A stretch of 19,285 nt of DNA. Origin: Tieghemiomyces parasiticus. Lineage: Eukaryota; Kickxellomycota; Dimargaritomycetes; Dimargaritales; Dimargaritaceae. The stretch's first letter is position 1. Each line of letters opens with the position of its first letter. The position numbers and the translations under genes were made by a program. Where the stretch lies: NCBI GenBank assembly GCA_027575765.1, contig JANBPT010000912.1:1-19285 (forward strand). Reading direction: 5' to 3'. This document shows positions 18,958 through 19,285 of this stretch, piece after piece. Under the pieces are notes generated by a model. It worked only from the letters and a program-made list of their open reading frames with translations. It had not been told where the DNA came from and made no database searches.

Positions 18958-19285
18958 GCTGTGCTAATGCGACAGCGCCTCATTTTTAGGAGTTCTTGAG
19001 CTTTTAAAAGGGGAGGGGTAAAAGATATACACACAAAATCGGGTGTGGGAGAAGGAGGGGGTGTCGACAGGAGAGAGTATCGGGTAAAAATAGCACGACC
19101 GCTGATGCGGTCTGAAGAGGCGCGATGCAGAAGGATGTAACGACAGGTTAGACAGATGCGACAAGGAGAGGAGGGGGTGGATCGATAGCCGGACACAATG
19201 TCAAGTGCCCGGGCACCCGCTCCATACACCCCACTTGGCAAGTTCGAAGGGCGGGTTCAAGGGTTACACGTGGGTCAGGTACTCG

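Larger units (their letters stand above)
16817..19285. other. Terminal region without a supported gene
   Basis: The first 400-500 bases should be the promoter and leader of the MATE gene and include a 14-base homopolymer (17246-17259). Between about 17300 and 18600 several frames of 60-138 codons overlap on both strands, but none starts well, shows a known motif or can be spliced convincingly. Minus-strand AATAAA at 18601-18606, A/T-rich and GA-rich patches at 18922-18957, and a possible six-codon reading frame ending in TAA at the right edge (19264-19284) would fit a minus-strand gene entering from the right, but this is too little to call. Confidence 0.45.

Overview
The window looks like nuclear DNA from a fungus, probably an early-diverging (zoopagomycote or mucoromycote-type) lineage rather than a yeast. 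The evidence is GC-rich, intron-bearing genes with GTRAGT-type donors and CTAAC/ACTAAT branch points, introns of 135-224 nt, a fungal-type MATE transporter, an SPX-domain phosphate permease of the PHO87/PHO90/PHO91 type, a glucosidase II beta subunit ending in HDEL, and a complex I subunit (so not a Saccharomyces-like lineage). The phylum is an inference; no marker here fixes it.

Layout, left to right. Positions 1-59 are the last codons of a gene on the + strand whose tail resembles the end of the next gene. That next gene (681-1571, +) is an intact sphingomyelin-synthase-like membrane enzyme, so the left edge is a tandem duplication. A two-exon S-formylglutathione hydrolase follows (2302-3304, +). 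Convergent to it is a small Ser/Asn-rich single-pass membrane protein (4089-4757, -) of unknown function. After a 1.8-kb non-coding stretch comes the four-exon glucosidase II beta subunit (6544-8678, -). It shares a roughly 600-bp divergent promoter region with the three-exon complex I subunit NDUFB8 (9282-10123, +). Next is a single-exon 807-aa SPX/anion permease (11118-13541, +). A visibly AT-richer 1.4-kb stretch separates it from a two-exon MATE transporter (14961-16816, -). The last 2.4 kb holds no gene I can support.

The genes are ordinary housekeeping and membrane-transport functions: sphingolipid headgroup transfer, formaldehyde detoxification, ER glycoprotein quality control, respiration, phosphate uptake and solute efflux. 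Nothing suggests a gene cluster or mobile system. I see no rRNA, tRNA, CRISPR or intact transposon. Points worth a second look are the tandem sphingomyelin-synthase-like pair, an intron-like signal across the start of the intact copy, the orphan Ser/Asn-rich surface protein, long homopolymer C tracts that always lie on the sense strand of the next gene, the shared promoter with its TCACGTGA site, and the AT-rich island.

All exon boundaries were placed by eye from splice signals, reading phase and family similarity. No alignment, GC calculation or structure prediction was run.
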